Assembly: GCA_034620365.1 (NCBI GenBank)
Contig: JAQGEQ010000084.1
Location: 1,550,001 to 1,614,000, forward strand
Origin: Pegea sp. RAD2-039
Taxonomy: Eukaryota > Chordata > Thaliacea > Salpida > Salpidae
Reading direction: 5' to 3'
Length of the DNA stretch: 64,000 nucleotides
A program made the translations under genes and the position numbers. The notes under the pieces were generated by a model. It was not told the DNA's origin and searched no databases. It saw only the letters and a list, made by a program, of their open reading frames with translations. Of this stretch, positions 24,508 to 38,845 are shown one piece after another (position 1 is the stretch's first letter; every line of letters begins with the position of its first letter).

Positions 24508-27500
24508 TCAATGTTCTTCTAAGTTTGCGGATCTTTCTTCGGGGTCCCTGATGTATCTTTCTGTTGATGAATTCCTCTCACAGCTCTCGTCTTTACTCAA
24601 TGACGTCATCTTTTGACTGTAACGTGGTCTCCAGACTCTCCAATAGTCCAAGTAATCAAGGACCAGTCTGGTCTGGTACTGGACATCAGGAGCGACAGTA
24701 CGATCGCTTGTTATCCACGATCCTCGTTGTCCAGGACTGAATTTTATTCGTCGTTTACGACCCATGACCAGATACTGACGCCTGGGCCGCAACTTAGGGC
24801 AACAGCTACTATAGACCCACAAATACTCTCGCAGCATTAGTTTGAAACTGGACTTGTAGACTTTGCGGACCAGGACATCGTGTCTGTACCGTTTACCTTC
24901 CATCCTTTTTTTGGACAGGATTTGTATGTGGACCACTGCAATAAAATGAAATGTGAGACATAAAACAAGATTTGGAGGTAGATGAAGATACCGAAATCGC
25001 TGTCACAGAAATGAGATCTTTTATTGGCAGTTTTCTTACAGGGAGTGCAATAAAGAGGCTTGTTTCTTGTCTTTGAAACCTAAATGAGATTATTTTGAAA
25101 CAAATTTTCACTCAAAAAAAAGATAAATAAAAGATGAAAATTATTGAAGCCTTAAAATAGTTAAAGACCTTTTTAGAAGCTGAAGATAGAGCATTTGAAG
25201 ATTGTGATAAAATCTGCTGTAAGAGTGAAGATGTCACAAGATTTGATGGAGCTGTAGATGGATCTACAGAAGAAGATGTAGAAGGAATGTATGGGTCTCC
25301 TCTGATGGTAGTGGGAACAGTAACTGGTGCATTGGTTGGTGGTGAATATGGTTCAATAAATGGCATCGTTTTGAAGTTTTCTGTTTTCGAATTTAAAAGT
25401 TGATTTTTTTGAAGATTTGGAGATAAGAAGATTTGATCACCTTTATTAGGAACGATCTGAAATCTTCTTCGATACTGATTTTCCTCGTAAAGATGACTCA
25501 ACCAATATTCAATCTCGATTCTAGGTTGACCTTCGAGATAGAGCATCTAATAAAGATGAAGATCTTGCAGAGTATTGTCGATTTTAAAGTTGAAGATGTC
25601 ACGTGACAAACTGACCATGATGTAAAGATCAGTTTTTGTTGGTCCAAAGGCAAAAAAACTTTCAAAATTTTCATTTCGTTCATATCTGACCATAGTACCA
25701 GCCGCAGAAATGTCCCCTGGCCAGTTGATGACCCAATTCCCGTTGATGACGTAGTTGACAAACTCTCCATTAGCTTCCATTAGGGCTAGGACGAGGGTCA
25801 GTGGTTGGGGGTCATGTGACAAAAGTAAGGTACTCACCGAGAAAGTTGCCGCTATTTTCACTCACCCGGATGTTTGTGGCTCCTTTCGGTATCCACTGAA
25901 TCTCGTTGTAATCTGATCTTACTGAAGAAGATTTAATAATCAACTTCTGAAGATCGAAAAGATGAGACACAAACCTAATTTGGAGGATTCTTCAAATACT
26001 CTCCTCACTAATCTGCAGCTTGAGTTGTCTCCTCCACAGACTCTACAATTATCTTCTGTCGTATTTGATCCTAAGATCCGGTCACATCCTACCGGCTGTG
26101 GAAGAAGATGAAGTTGGAGATCAGATTCAAACTGGTTTTCATGATTTCAACATTTTCAGCAAATTTTTCGAAATCAAAATAATCTTGTGAAAGATTTCAG
26201 ACAAAAGAAACTCATTAAAATATCTTTTAAGGGGGTCGGGCGAGGAAACAAAAGAATTGAGTTTCAATCTTGAGACTTTTACATCGATTTGTAACAATTT
26301 TCCCTACAATCGTTTCTGGTCATAGATGATTGAGCATTCAAACAAAATCAACATTTGACTGGTTCATGAAACTCACCATACATTTGCCACCCACGCAGAT
26401 ATCGTACCGATCCTGAGAACATCTTGTACCATCTTTGGCTGGTCCAAATGACTTCCAAAACGTAGATTCGATCGCCTTACATCTTAGCTCACAAGATGAC
26501 GGGAGGTTGCCTGAAAAAAGTCAGATTTTCTTGATGAGTGAATAACAAATTGAAAACCGGATTTTGTGAAAGTATCGAATTTTTAAGCTGACTTCAGAAA
26601 GATCGTTAATTTTGAAAAAGATTTTTTTAAGTTTAATTACATTTCTGGAATTGATGAAAAGTTTAATTGATGAGAAAAAATCTTAAATTAAATTTTGAAC
26701 GGTTTCAGTCAATTAACTTTTTCAATTTCAGTAATTTTGTGGTTTAATTTGTTTCAATTAAAAATATTTCCCCAAAAATTGAGATTTTAGCCAAAAGTTT
26801 GAAGAAATTTGTTGTGAAATGATGAAACTAATAAATAAAAACAATAAGAAAACAAACTGAAAAATTTTATACAAGTGCAAAATTCAACTCGAAGATATTT
26901 CAATATTTGTGTAAACTTCCATCAAAACACTCAAAATTGTTTCTTTAATCATAAATATTGAGAAAATTGTTGAAATTACTTGCAGTAAAACCGAGACAAT
27001 TACTTCTCAGAAATATTTAAAGTTAATAAAAGAAAAATTTTTTCATTAAGCTTGCTTGTGTATAGTTCAGAAGAAAATTAAAAAATGAACAACTTGGATA
27101 TCAAAATGAAGATTCTTTTCAACTTCTTATTATAAAAATTATCAAACTTTCTTCCTAACTGCCTCAAGCAAGAACTGTTGAAAAGTTGTTCATAAACATC
27201 CTATTTTTGAAGTTCGAAATTTCGATCTTAACTTGATTGATGCCCGATTTTGCGCGGATGAATATTAAAAAAAAATCAATTTTCTTTTTCCAAAGTAATT
27301 TTAGTAAAATTGAGAAAAGTTTTTAAAAAGTTTATTTGAAAAATTGAAAAATTATTTTTACTAATTTCTTTTCCAAATAGATTTTTTGAAAATTTGAAAT
27401 ATGGTTTTCTTGTGCAATTGTTTAAGCTACATTGATAGAAACTACTGTTGCCTTTCAATTATTTACACAAGCGGTAAAATAATTGAGTAGCTTTCAAAAG

Positions 27501-30500
27501 CACCTTTGCTACTCACCATTATATGGTTCCCAATTATATTTTTCAAAAATTCGGCCATATTTTGTCGTATTATTAAATTCAGCACATTGTATAACGCGGT
27601 AGTCTTCATCTGCATTTGGACATGACTGTAATAAAAAGATTTTTTGATTAAATTACTTTTGATGTTTTTTACCACGATGTTTTGATACAGAGTAAATTTT
27701 TTACGATTTATCAAAATGTCAAAAACAAGTTTAGTTATCATCTGAATAATTTAAAAACTTTACAAAAAATTAAAAGTTTCATAAACCTTTTTTTGTCAAA
27801 CATTTCTTATTATAAAGTTTTTAAAATTAACTTCATAGTCTTATGAATAAATAATACCTCCAAAAAGTCAGACACAAAAGTTAGTAATAAAGAAATCCTA
27901 CTAAAATGTCTGAATAAAATTTGATAACAAGATATAAGCGTGATTGAAGACAAATTATCTGGAAACACTTTTTCATGATGTGATGAGAAAAGAAAACTTT
28001 CAACAAAATCTGAATCTTATTTAAGAGGGTTTTGAATGAAACGGAAGTAATAACAAAAGAAAAAAAATTAAAGCGGAAAGGAACGTTGTTGGGTTTTAGT
28101 TTTGTTTTTTCATCACTGATATGGGACACAAATTGCTTTGCATCAGATCAGATGAAGACATTTGGTAGTTAGAACAATTTTTTGATAATTATTTAATCTA
28201 TAAGATTTGTAGAATAATTCATAATCCAACAATTTGTGAAATTGAAAAATGTTGGATTCAAATCATTCTTTAGGAGTTAAAATGGTTTCACAGAAGATTG
28301 AATTAAATGTGAAATCATCAGATACAAGAATCTAAATCTTAATAAGGACATCGAAAGATGAAGACGCTGATGACGTCACTTACCTCAATGTTGCAGACCA
28401 TGTATTGAAACAGATCGTTTTCATTGCATCTTTCCGATGAAGGATCACTAAGAAGATCACAAGTAAGATTCATGATTAGGAGGTGAGAAGAACTCACGCT
28501 GAGCATTCCCGGGATCTCATGGAAACTCCTCCTCCACAAGATCGCGAGCAAAAAGACCACTCAGTCCATAAAGAGAACATAAGAAGATCTGAAACTTCAT
28601 TGTAGGCTGATGGAGGTTCACTATCAGTATAGAGCTCTGAGAGTGAAGAGATGTTAGGTTGACAAGCGAACACGCAGAAGAAATTCAACATTGTTGGTTT
28701 CCGTTTACAAAAAAAAAGCTTTTAATAAAAGAAAATGGTTTTATATTCGACGGTGTAAATGAAGATGTTTCATTTTGTGGTCAAGTATTTTATAAACAGA
28801 TATAATTAGCAGATCTCTAGTACAAAAAGATTCAAGCTTTAAATAAAAACTAATCTAACTTAAAACTGACTTATTTACAAAAAGATTAAATTTTTAAAGA
28901 AATATTTGTAGATGGATTGCTACATTTTCTACATTTATTTAAATATATTTGCATTTATTGCTTGATATGTTCAAATATTTGGTTAAGAGTAAATGTTTAA
29001 GGTTGAGTTGTTATTTTTAAAACTATAATAAAGAAACATTTTCAAGATTTCAAATGTAAATATTAAAAGAACTTTAAAAATTTAAACGATTTTTACTTAT
29101 TTGAGTTTGAGCTTGCTTTTTTTGGTGATACAAAAGTAAATATTTCTGTTACTCACAGCTAAATCAAAACATCTAACAAAAGATTCTTACCATCTTCTTT
29201 GTAGTAGTTTACTTCAGAAATCAAGTTGTTGCCTTCATCTATATCACTGTTTAAAGCTACAAACAGATTGATTGACATTTAATTTCAAGAAATTGTTAGT
29301 TTATACAAAAAATAAAACTTTTTCGTTTGTGGATAAATAAATAAGTTTTAATCATTTAAAGTTAATTTTAGTTTTGAATTTTTCATTTGAAGTAAATTTA
29401 TTTGTTGCATACAAAGAAAATGTTTAAATGAAAAAATCTTTGAAAGTTTTTATTATAAAACTTCAAGGAAAATTGCTGATTGAAAACAATCGTTATTAAA
29501 AAATGTGGTTTTTGAATATAACTTCTCTAAACACCAAACAAAGTCATCGTTTGATATAAAAAAATTGTTTATATAACTTATAAGACGAGTGAATAAATCA
29601 AAGAAGTGTTAAGATCAGCTGTCACTAAAAGAATAGAGCAATTATTCATAAAAACAATCTGTTTTTAACAAACTCTCTTTTTATAACTTATTACAGACAA
29701 GAAGATATATTTCATCAGCTTTCATCTGACAGCTGTTTAAAAAACATAAAGTCAAATCTATAAAAATATTTTGTAAAAAAATTCATAAAACTTTCATTAA
29801 TTCTTTCATTTTCCATTTCTAAAAATCTAAACTAAGACTTCAAAATGTAAGAAAGATAAAAAGTCGCCCGACCTGCATCAGGGTCTATGTAGTCGTATCG
29901 GTGAATAGGTAGGCCGTGTATTTGGGGTAATGATTTGTGGTAAGTCTGGGGAAATAGCTTGACAGAGGGTATGGGGCTCCGTGGCTTGTTGTTAGGATAA
30001 AAACTGTTTTGTTGTTGTGGTTGAGGCAGTGGTTGATGAGGTAATAAATGAAACTCAAATTGCCGTTTTCCAATCGCGTTTATCTACACATAAAAATATT
30101 ATAATTAAAAATAAAATTGTAAAAAATAAGATAGTTAAAAGTAGCAGAGTTTTGCAAAAAAAGTGTCGAAAGCTATAAGCACTCAATGTAGTTGAAAATT
30201 CATCAAATAGTTTAAATATTTGTTGTTTGAAAATCAAATCTTATTCATCTTTATCATTACCACAAGATTTTGACACTCGAAAATAAAATTCTTTTCAAAA
30301 ACTAATTGTAAATTAAATTTGGAAACATTAAATCAAAACAACATTATTTACTAATAACGTCAAAATAATAAATAATTAGAATTTCGTTAAGTTAGCTCAA
30401 ATACAACAATTTTGTAAATTAAACTAATAATATAAAAAGTGTTTTTTATAAAAATATTTTTTTAATTTCTGTCAAAAAACAATTTTATTACCTGTAAAAT

Positions 30501-30536
30501 GAAAATAAAAAAGAGAATAATTGGCTCCAACTTCAT
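24508..30536 (-). CDS. ADAMTSL5: Secreted ADAMTS-like protein with NTR domain (ADAMTSL5-like)
   Basis: Extracellular-matrix glycoprotein-type protein without a protease domain. Exons in order: 30536-30492, 30083-29873, 29256-29191, 28636-28498, 28447-28384, 27625-27517, 26510-26377, 26095-25975, 25921-25838, 25785-25616, 25546-25169, 25079-24992, 24935-24508. Phases all join, giving 678 residues. Domains: hydrophobic signal peptide [15 protein letters not shown] (1-15); Pro/Gln-rich segment; one thrombospondin type-1 repeat from residue 131 ([14 protein letters not shown], six Cys); Cys-rich module ([43 protein letters not shown]); spacer ([31 protein letters not shown]); a Ser/Thr/Pro linker; NTR/C345C module from about residue 508 ([19 protein letters not shown]). 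A single TSR, Cys-rich, spacer and NTR in this order is the ADAMTSL5 layout; it is longer than human ADAMTSL5 (about 480). The 25786-25837 intron is only 52 bp. Confidence 0.92.
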
Positions 30537-33500
30537 AATCTTTAAATAAAACCAACATTTATTAGAAGCAACCAGTATTAAAAAGCAAAAGCTTTAAACT
30601 AGACTACCCCTATAAAATGATACTGCTGTTTTATCTAAACGTTCATTTGTTTTTCAAAAATTTTGTTGTAAACTCTGAAATTTGTTTGCTAATTAGATTT
30701 TTTTTTATAGAGATCAGATAACATAATTTTTACTGATAGTGTAAAAAGATAAGATATCCAAATAAAGTTTAGCTCCTAAAAATGTAGATAAGCGCATAAT
30801 CGTTTTATTGTTTTTTACTTGAAAACATTTTTAATACTTTTTTCAACACAGTTTTCTAAATTCACGCACTCAAATTAAATCCACAAAGATTGCTGAGAAA
30901 TAAAAAGTTGCAAACAAATATAGTTCAATTTTCAGTAAAAATTACGAGATGACACTATAAAGAAATTCAATGTAAACATCAACAAAAAAACTTTTATTAA
31001 AATTCTCATTTTAAAGAGAACTAAGCGCAGTTAGTTATCATTTCAAATAATATTATAAAGATTAATTTAGATGTGAAGACAAATACTCAGAGTTCTTTTC
31101 AATTTATCAACTAGTATTAATTACAATAAATGAATTTAGTTTAAAACATAAAACTTTTGACTTGTAAAACACCAATTGATAAATTCTTACAATAGTTTGC
31201 TCTAACTACTAAAGCAACTTCTATTTCAATAACTGCCAATCAGTACTACTCAGTAATACTAAAAGATCTAAAGCTTAAAGAAGCAACTAAATTGATAACT
31301 GTAAATATATCTAGTCTCAACTACTGTTTCAATTTTTTTCTTTTTTATCTCTCTGATCTTATTTTCATCTTTGTCAGATCTTAAATTACTTACATAAAAC
31401 GCATAAAGTAATAATCTAAAATATCTTACAAGCTACAGATTTCAAAAGCACTTATAGATAATTGTAGCATGTAGTTAGCTTTCAAGATTATATAAATTAG
31501 TTGTATCATTGTCAGAAAAAAGTTTATTGTTTCAACTGTAAACACAAAATCAGAAATCTTAGTATCAATTGCGTTCAATGTTTAACTAACCTTACAATAG
31601 TCAAGCTTAAAGCTTCTTTTACACAAAAGACAAAAAAATGTGCATCTAAATTCTAAAAAAAAAGTCTTTTTCGCTCAGGTGATTCGTTGAAAACAAAGTA
31701 AGCTTGTAAGTACTTAAACTCAACAGCGAATGAAGGTAAAATGTAAGCATCTTACAAATACAAGTAAAAAAAGCAAGCAGACGATAAATACCTGTACAGA
31801 GCTACATATTTAAACACACCAGTCAATGTACAAAGGTTGTAGTAATTTTCATCTACTGAACATATGATGTTTAGCAACTAAGAAAAACAAATTATTTTTT
31901 AAGCTATGTAAATTTAATTAAATAAATGAGTAGTTAATATTACACTAAACTGCAACAGGTGTTTGTATCTCGAACTGTTTAATAAATAATTTCAAACAAC
32001 ATTTTATGATCAAGTGATGTTAGCTTTAAAAAGATTATAAACTAGTCTATTAAATATCTAATATTTGATGAGAAATAATTGTCGCAAACCAAAATTAGTA
32101 AGTTAAATTTGTAGTGTTACATACATTAAGGTCAATATTTTGATGACGCGGTACACCGCTAAAAACTTTATCATATAAATGCTCAAGGCTAAATAGAATC
32201 TTATTTCCTAGATTATAACTACTATACCACTAAATGCACACCAAACTGAAACCATGCATAAAATCTTAAACTTCTTTCAAATATTTTACTAATTTTAATT
32301 CAAGTCGTAAAACATAAAAATGAGATTGATTATCGTGAAATAAGTAACCTCAAAGACATTATTTTTTTATTATCTGCTTTTTATTATACACCGATCAATA
32401 ATTGACTTATTGTAAATACTGAACAAATTGTCTGATGACAAGTTGAAATATTTTTGAAGTTGACTTAAATTGTTGTTTTTTGTTGAAATTTACAACCATA
32501 AATTTTTTTTTAAATAGTTTAAACAACATTTTCGGCACCATTTACGATGAGTCGATTTTTATTGAGTAAAGTAGAAATACAAACAAAGTTTATGTTAGAA
32601 AGAAGTTTTCTTTGATTTGAAAACATCAGAATATCTACAAAATCTCAAAAATTTATAGTAAAAAGTCAGCACAATAAGCAACAGAAAACTTGTCTTTAAA
32701 ATACAGACTTTACTGTCAACATATTCAAAATTGTTTGCTACAAAGAGATTTTTTCGTGAGTAGAAATATTTTAATCAAATTTGAATAACTTTTTTAAATA
32801 ATGAAGGAATAATTAACTGAAAAATCAGAATATAGAATAATAAGAAAATTAAATAGTTTTTTCATTGCTTGGTTTTACACACTACAAAAGTTGAAAAAAA
32901 TTGTTCTCAACTAACTGAAACGTAATGCTTCGATAAGAAAGTTCTGCTTTTATATAAAATGATCACAAATTGAAATAATTCTTCATCAAAAAACCCCAAA
33001 AGTTTTAATCTGAAGTTAAAATACCTAAAATTTCACAAATATTTCTATAATTAAAAAAAATAAAACATTAAATTCTACACGATAGTAAACTACAACTTTA
33101 ATGTCGCAGAAAAAAAAACGGTTTTTTTTTTCATTCATTTATCAATAACCGTTAGCAAAGCTAAAGTTTATATTTGAAAACGTGATAAGGCTCGCTTTAA
33201 AAATGATTAAAGTCTGATGCTAATAGGAATTTCTAATTAAATGTATTGCTTCCGCTTAAGAATAATAAAATGACCAAAAATGTTTGATTGGTTTAATCGA
33301 AATAATAAAAACGTTAGGCAAATTTTCTATTTGGATTTTCAAACAAACCTTGAAATATTGAATAGCAGCTGAATAAATATCATATTGATTTTCTATTTAA
33401 ACAACTGAACAATTTTACGTGTTACTAACAATGAAACATCAGAAGTAAATCAAAATATTTACGAATGTACTATATACAGATTTTCAAAATATTTTTTCTA

Positions 33501-36500
33501 TATTTACTTGAATTGTAAGTTAAACATTGTACTGTCAGAGAATTGTTATATTTGTATAAGCTTTTAACGTCTATTAACTCAAAGCTATCTTATTTCTTAT
33601 ATTAAAACTTTCGATAACTAACTCTAAAAATAAATTAATTATCAATTTAGATAACTTCATTATAAAACCCACCTAATGAATCTTAAATTTAAATTAAGTG
33701 TTATCTTGTCAACTTATGTCAAAATCTTTTAACAAGTTTGAATCATCAAAATAGGTTGAAATTTATAGCACATGGTTTCTGATAATAAATTAGCAAATTA
33801 TTTTTCTAAATTAACAAAATAAAACCAGGATCATGAAAACTTAAAATTCATAATTGAGCAGTTTTTATTAATTTATTCAATTTTAGTAATAAGGCTTTTT
33901 ATAGTTTATTTCCATCATCAACAACAAAACCAATAAAAAAGTAGCAATAAAATTCTTTAAAAATTTCTAGAATGCATTTTAACTACATGACTTTTTGTAT
34001 AAAATAAATATAGATTCAATATAGAAATCAACAAAATCTATATTGATCTTAATGTTTAAAGAATTTTTAAAATATTTTTAAATAATTCTAAATAGTTGAT
34101 AACAATCAAAATGGTAACAACAAATTTAGAGTGATACAAATAAATGGACATATTATTTATTTTCTTTTTGTTAAATAATCAAAACCTAAAAATAAAAGGT
34201 TAGGAAAATATTTATTGAATTTATAATTATTAGATCAAACTAAGGAAATTTCTATTACTGAACTCATATTAGTTGAATTTCCTAAAAAAAAACTTCAATT
34301 TTAAGAGTAGTTTTTAGAAGGTAGGTTTTGACTGTTTAAAACAATGGTGCAACATAAAGCAAATAAATAAACAAAAAATAATTGCAAATATTTTTCAGAT
34401 GTTATCTTATTTTTAGTTATTACAATACTTTGCTCATAAAAATAACTTTAATGTGATCTTGACAAAACTAGTTATTAAAATAAGCTATAACATAATCCAA
34501 GTATATTAGAGCAACTCAACCTTTCAAAAAATAAATCAAATAAACATTAACTATGACCACCTTCAAAAGCTACTTTAGCATAGTAAGTCAGATGATCACA
34601 ATGTAATTAACAACTTATAATGCATGTTTTATATTTCATAGTTAATTAATGAATTCCTACACAGAGAAACTTAAAATAATCTAAAAGCATACATAAAGTT
34701 AATTAATACTTATAGTATAATATTTATTAGATTGATCAAGTAGCGTTCAATTTTATTATAAAAACTCCTTTTAAGGTTCAAAGTTTTTAATATTTACCTA
34801 ATGATAAATTCATACAAATTTTATAGTTTATATTACTTATATTTTATACAAATATTGTTTAGAATAAGCTAAATTTTCAGCTACCAGCTTTGATAACAAA
34901 TTAGCTAAAGCAAAAATTAATGATGGTTTTGTTGATTACAATACAAATAGTAAATAAAAAATAAACATATTATTTTGATAATCACTTTTTAGTGAAAATT
35001 AGATTACAGTAGCTTTGCTAAGTAAAATAAACACTAATTTGATACAAATATATTTGAACAGTCTAGAAAGTAGCAAATAAAAATCGTTTCTCATGTTTAA
35101 CATTAAACGATAAAAGCTACGGTTCAAAATTCAAAGTTTCTAACATGTTGACTTACTACCCCACGTGCGTTAACTAACAGCTTTAGTGCTCAACATTAAT
35201 GTTGCACTAGAAATAAATGTATAACATCAATAACAGCGCTTAGCTTTTACATAAAACGGTCTAAAACAAAATTGGTTTGAAAAATAATTCATGTTTTTAA
35301 TGTTTATGAATTCTCATTAAACGTCAAATATTTAGTCGTGAACATTTTTAATTTTACAATGTTGAACAGTCTTGTAACCTTTTAGTATAAATATTAAAGT
35401 CATTTATCACCTTTGAATGAGTTTGAATATACATATGTTAGATGTAAAATTAAAAAAATCTTACTTTTTAAAACAGCACTCTATTAGTAAAATTAAACTA
35501 AAGCAATGTATTCTTTACAACGGTGTACTTAACTATCGTAATAGAATGTATAACTTTTTATATTCGTAGTTCAAAGTAGTATTTAGGTTATTTTTAGCCT
35601 TTCAAAATATACTATAAAATGCAATATAAAGTTCACCTTTACACGTTAAGTGAAGCAGTTTAATTTTTCTAAAATTAAATTAGTTTTCTAACAATGTAGG
35701 TTTTTATATTAGCATTTACGAAAACTAAAAACAAGTTTAACTGCCAAATTTTTAGAAGATAAAATTACATCTTGAAGTATAATGTATACGTGTTGTTAGG
35801 GTTAAGATATTGCATTACGCAAAATAATATTATATTATGATAAAAGGTTAAGTTAAATAGAAGTGATGCTGGACAAAAATACAAATGATCTTTTTCTTAA
35901 AATATAACAGCTTTCTGAAAGTATATAAAGATGTAATAAAGCTTAAGCCAGGTGATTTCTTACACTTTTCGATGATTTTGAAAAACAAATGTAATTTATG
36001 TACGTTAAATGTAAGTTAAACGATATACTTTGTGGTGTTTTTTATAAACTCGTTAAGCCATTACTTCTTTAAATCTCAAGTATTATTTTTAATGTGAAAA
36101 ACAAAGTATAAAAGTTATCAAATTGAAGATAACGATAAACCTAATAAGAATTAAATTTGAAATAAGACTTGAGCTATTTTAATCAACCAAAAATATTCAA
36201 AGTATTATACCTTTTGGTTTATACTCACAATGTGTTTGTGATGCCACAAGGTGAGCCTTATACTGATTTTAAAGCTATTTTAAATGAAAGATAACATAAA
36301 TTAAAACTTGTTAATTCTAATAAACAAATGCAGAGGTATAATTCAAATGTTGCCAGTTTAGTATAACGTAATAAATGCTTTACCTAATAATAACAGTCAT
36401 ATATAAAGTTGCTAAATGAGTTACTGTTAAGCTTTTGGTCGAGTATAATTTTGTCAGTTTGTCAACAAATATTTGTCCACGTTTGCTCTCATATATGGTG

Positions 36501-37423
36501 TTACTTTTTTCGAAATGATATATGATATCTAACAATTTAAATTAATTACCAAAGTTGATTACTTCCTGTTAGTTCAGTTTTATTAACGATATTTTGATAT
36601 TAAATTTTTTATTGAAAATCTTTAATCACTCTAAGTATCTTATCTAAAGTAAGCCTTATTCAATAAATAGAAATATAATATTAATTAGTAAACACTGGTA
36701 AATTGAAAAGGCTGTTTTACTCCTTTTATAATCGCAATTTAGTTTTATTCCAATTGGCAACGTGAACTTTGATGTTTAGTAAGGAGAGAGTGTTTTTTGT
36801 AAGAAATGGCGTATGTTCGGTTTTACTATGTACTCTATTGTTGTTTATTTTCAATTCATTGATAGTGGAAGTTTTTAAAGTTCACTATCTGATACTTAAT
36901 TTCAATAATACAGATAATTACTTGCTTTAAATTTGATCAATAATAATATTTCTATTTTATAGCTAGTATTTAAATTGAAAAAAAAAATTCAACAAAAAAT
37001 TGTTTTAAAAAATATCTCTAATAAATTACTACAAATTTATTTAGGAAAAAATAATTTAATTGATGCAATTCGATAAAACTGCTTCAAAATAATCGATTTC
37101 ATTTGTTATTTGAAAATCTTCAAGTATAAAATTAAAAATATTCTTTTTAACTGTGTATTAATTTTCTTTGTCAAAAACTTCTACTAGTTTATAGACCTTC
37201 ATTATTTACAGAATCATTTAGAAATATTTTAGTTTCATAGGCTGCTACTATTTTTATTTCTATATTTTCTTTTGTTTATTTTAATTCTATTCAAAAATTA
37301 TTATCTAAAATAGAGATTATATGTTTACTTTTTATTATTTTGTTATTATCAATATCAGTTTTTTTTTTTTGAAGTTCAAATTAAATTGTCTTTCATCTAT
37401 TTTGCTACTTGAAAGTGTTTATT
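30537..37423. other. Gene-poor A+T-rich stretch, nothing recognisable
   Basis: About 6.9 kb between two divergently transcribed genes (ADAMTSL on minus, eIF4H on plus). I see no open frame of 60 or more codons, no tRNA-like fold and no clear repeat. The two promoters must lie at its ends. The middle could hold regulatory DNA or non-coding RNA that I cannot detect by eye. Confidence 0.6.
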
Positions 37424-38845
37424 ATGCTGAGTTCTAGTTATCAGCAATCAGAAAGGTAATAAGATTAACTTATGTTCTTTTTTTAACTTGTAGGTATTGT
37501 TAAGTGAAAATAATTTAATGTGTAATTCTGATGATAGTATGGTGTAAACAGTAACAGTTTTATGTAAATATCTTAAATTATAAAAATTGTTATTCATAAT
37601 TTAAGATTTGAATTGTTTTTACAGATATGAGAGAAGGGAAAGCTATGAGAAAGAAGACTACTTTGAAGAACCTTACACATGTTTTATTGGTAACTTGCCA
37701 TATGATATTGTTCAAGGGGATATTGATGATTTATTTAATGATTTAAAGGTTTCTAGTTTGTTTATTATATCTAAAACTATTTATTTTGAGTTAAATTTTT
37801 ATCTTATGATGCTTTCTTTAAAACAGTTAGTTTTGTTACTATACAATTTTATGTTATAAATTAGATAGCAACAAAGTTATTAGTTTTTCATCAAAATGTT
37901 GTGATCATTCTATATGTTCGGTATGTTAAAATTTGAAAATATATTTTGTTTTTTTCTCTCTATTAGTTTATTAGAAAAGTTCTTTACAAAGATTAAATTT
38001 TAGATAAGAAGTATTAGATTGATAAGAGACCATGAAACAAACAATTTCAAAGGTAACTGGTGCCACCATCAATTTAAATTTCATATTTGTTTTATTTCTT
38101 CCAGGTTACTGCTATGTAGAATTCGATGATGTGGAATCTTTGAAGATTGCTTTGAGTTATGATGGAGTCGTGAGTGTTTATATCAACTAAATTGATAGTT
38201 GACTGATTCTGTTTTGAGCCAGATGTATGAAAACCGAGTTATTCGGGTTAATACTGCAAATAAAAAGCGTGAAAGAGGGAGGAATCAACGTTCTGGTGGT
38301 CGAGGCAGAAACTCACAAAATATTTTTCACAATAAAAGAAGTTTTAATCTCAAAAGAAGTTTGTTACATTTCTAATAACAGATATTTATTTGTTGTGTAT
38401 TAAAAAGCTCTTTAAAATGCTTATTTTGTTCAGGTGGTCGTGGTGGCTACACTAGAAACACTAGAGGTCACTCACAATTCAATAATCCTGGAGGAGATTA
38501 TAATAGAAGAGGTGGTTATAATCATCGTCAATACAATGTTGACAGCAATCAGAATCGACACAATTATGAGCAACCATTTGAAGGTAATAACAAATAATTT
38601 TGAAGCATTATTCTGATAATGTGATTTTATATTTAGATGAAAACCGACCGCGTTTGATGTTGAAGGCACGAACCAAAGGACTTCCCGTTAACTCAATCGC
38701 TAATCCACAGTCAGCAATTTTTGGTGGTGCCAAACCTCGTGAACAAATCATTGCTGAAAAAGGACTTGAAGATTTAGAAAAGCAAGTTGAAAAGAAGCTG
38801 AGCTTAAAAGAGAGAGAATTTTCGACAAAGACCTCATCGAAATAA
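37424..38845 (+). CDS. EIF4H: Eukaryotic translation initiation factor 4H
   Basis: RNA-binding cofactor that stimulates the eIF4A helicase during cap-dependent translation initiation. Exons: 37424-37455, 37625-37748, 38004-38052, 38105-38169, 38223-38358, 38434-38583, 38637-38845, giving 254 residues (human eIF4H about 248). One RRM: RNP2 is CFIGNL, followed by [13 protein letters not shown], and RNP1 is GYCYVEF in exon 38105. Then come a Gly/Arg/Asn-rich region ([27 protein letters not shown]) and the diagnostic end [15 protein letters not shown], nearly identical to the eIF4H/eIF4B motif. The last 30 residues are Lys/Glu rich. The donor of exon 38223 is ambiguous: GT at 38341 and GT at 38359 both give phase 1, differing by 18 bp (six residues). 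The first exon encodes only 11 residues, including one split codon. Confidence 0.93.

Noticed and set aside
24613..24840. Plus-strand 75-codon open frame
   Set aside because: Antisense shadow of the NTR-encoding last exon of the minus-strand ADAMTSL gene.
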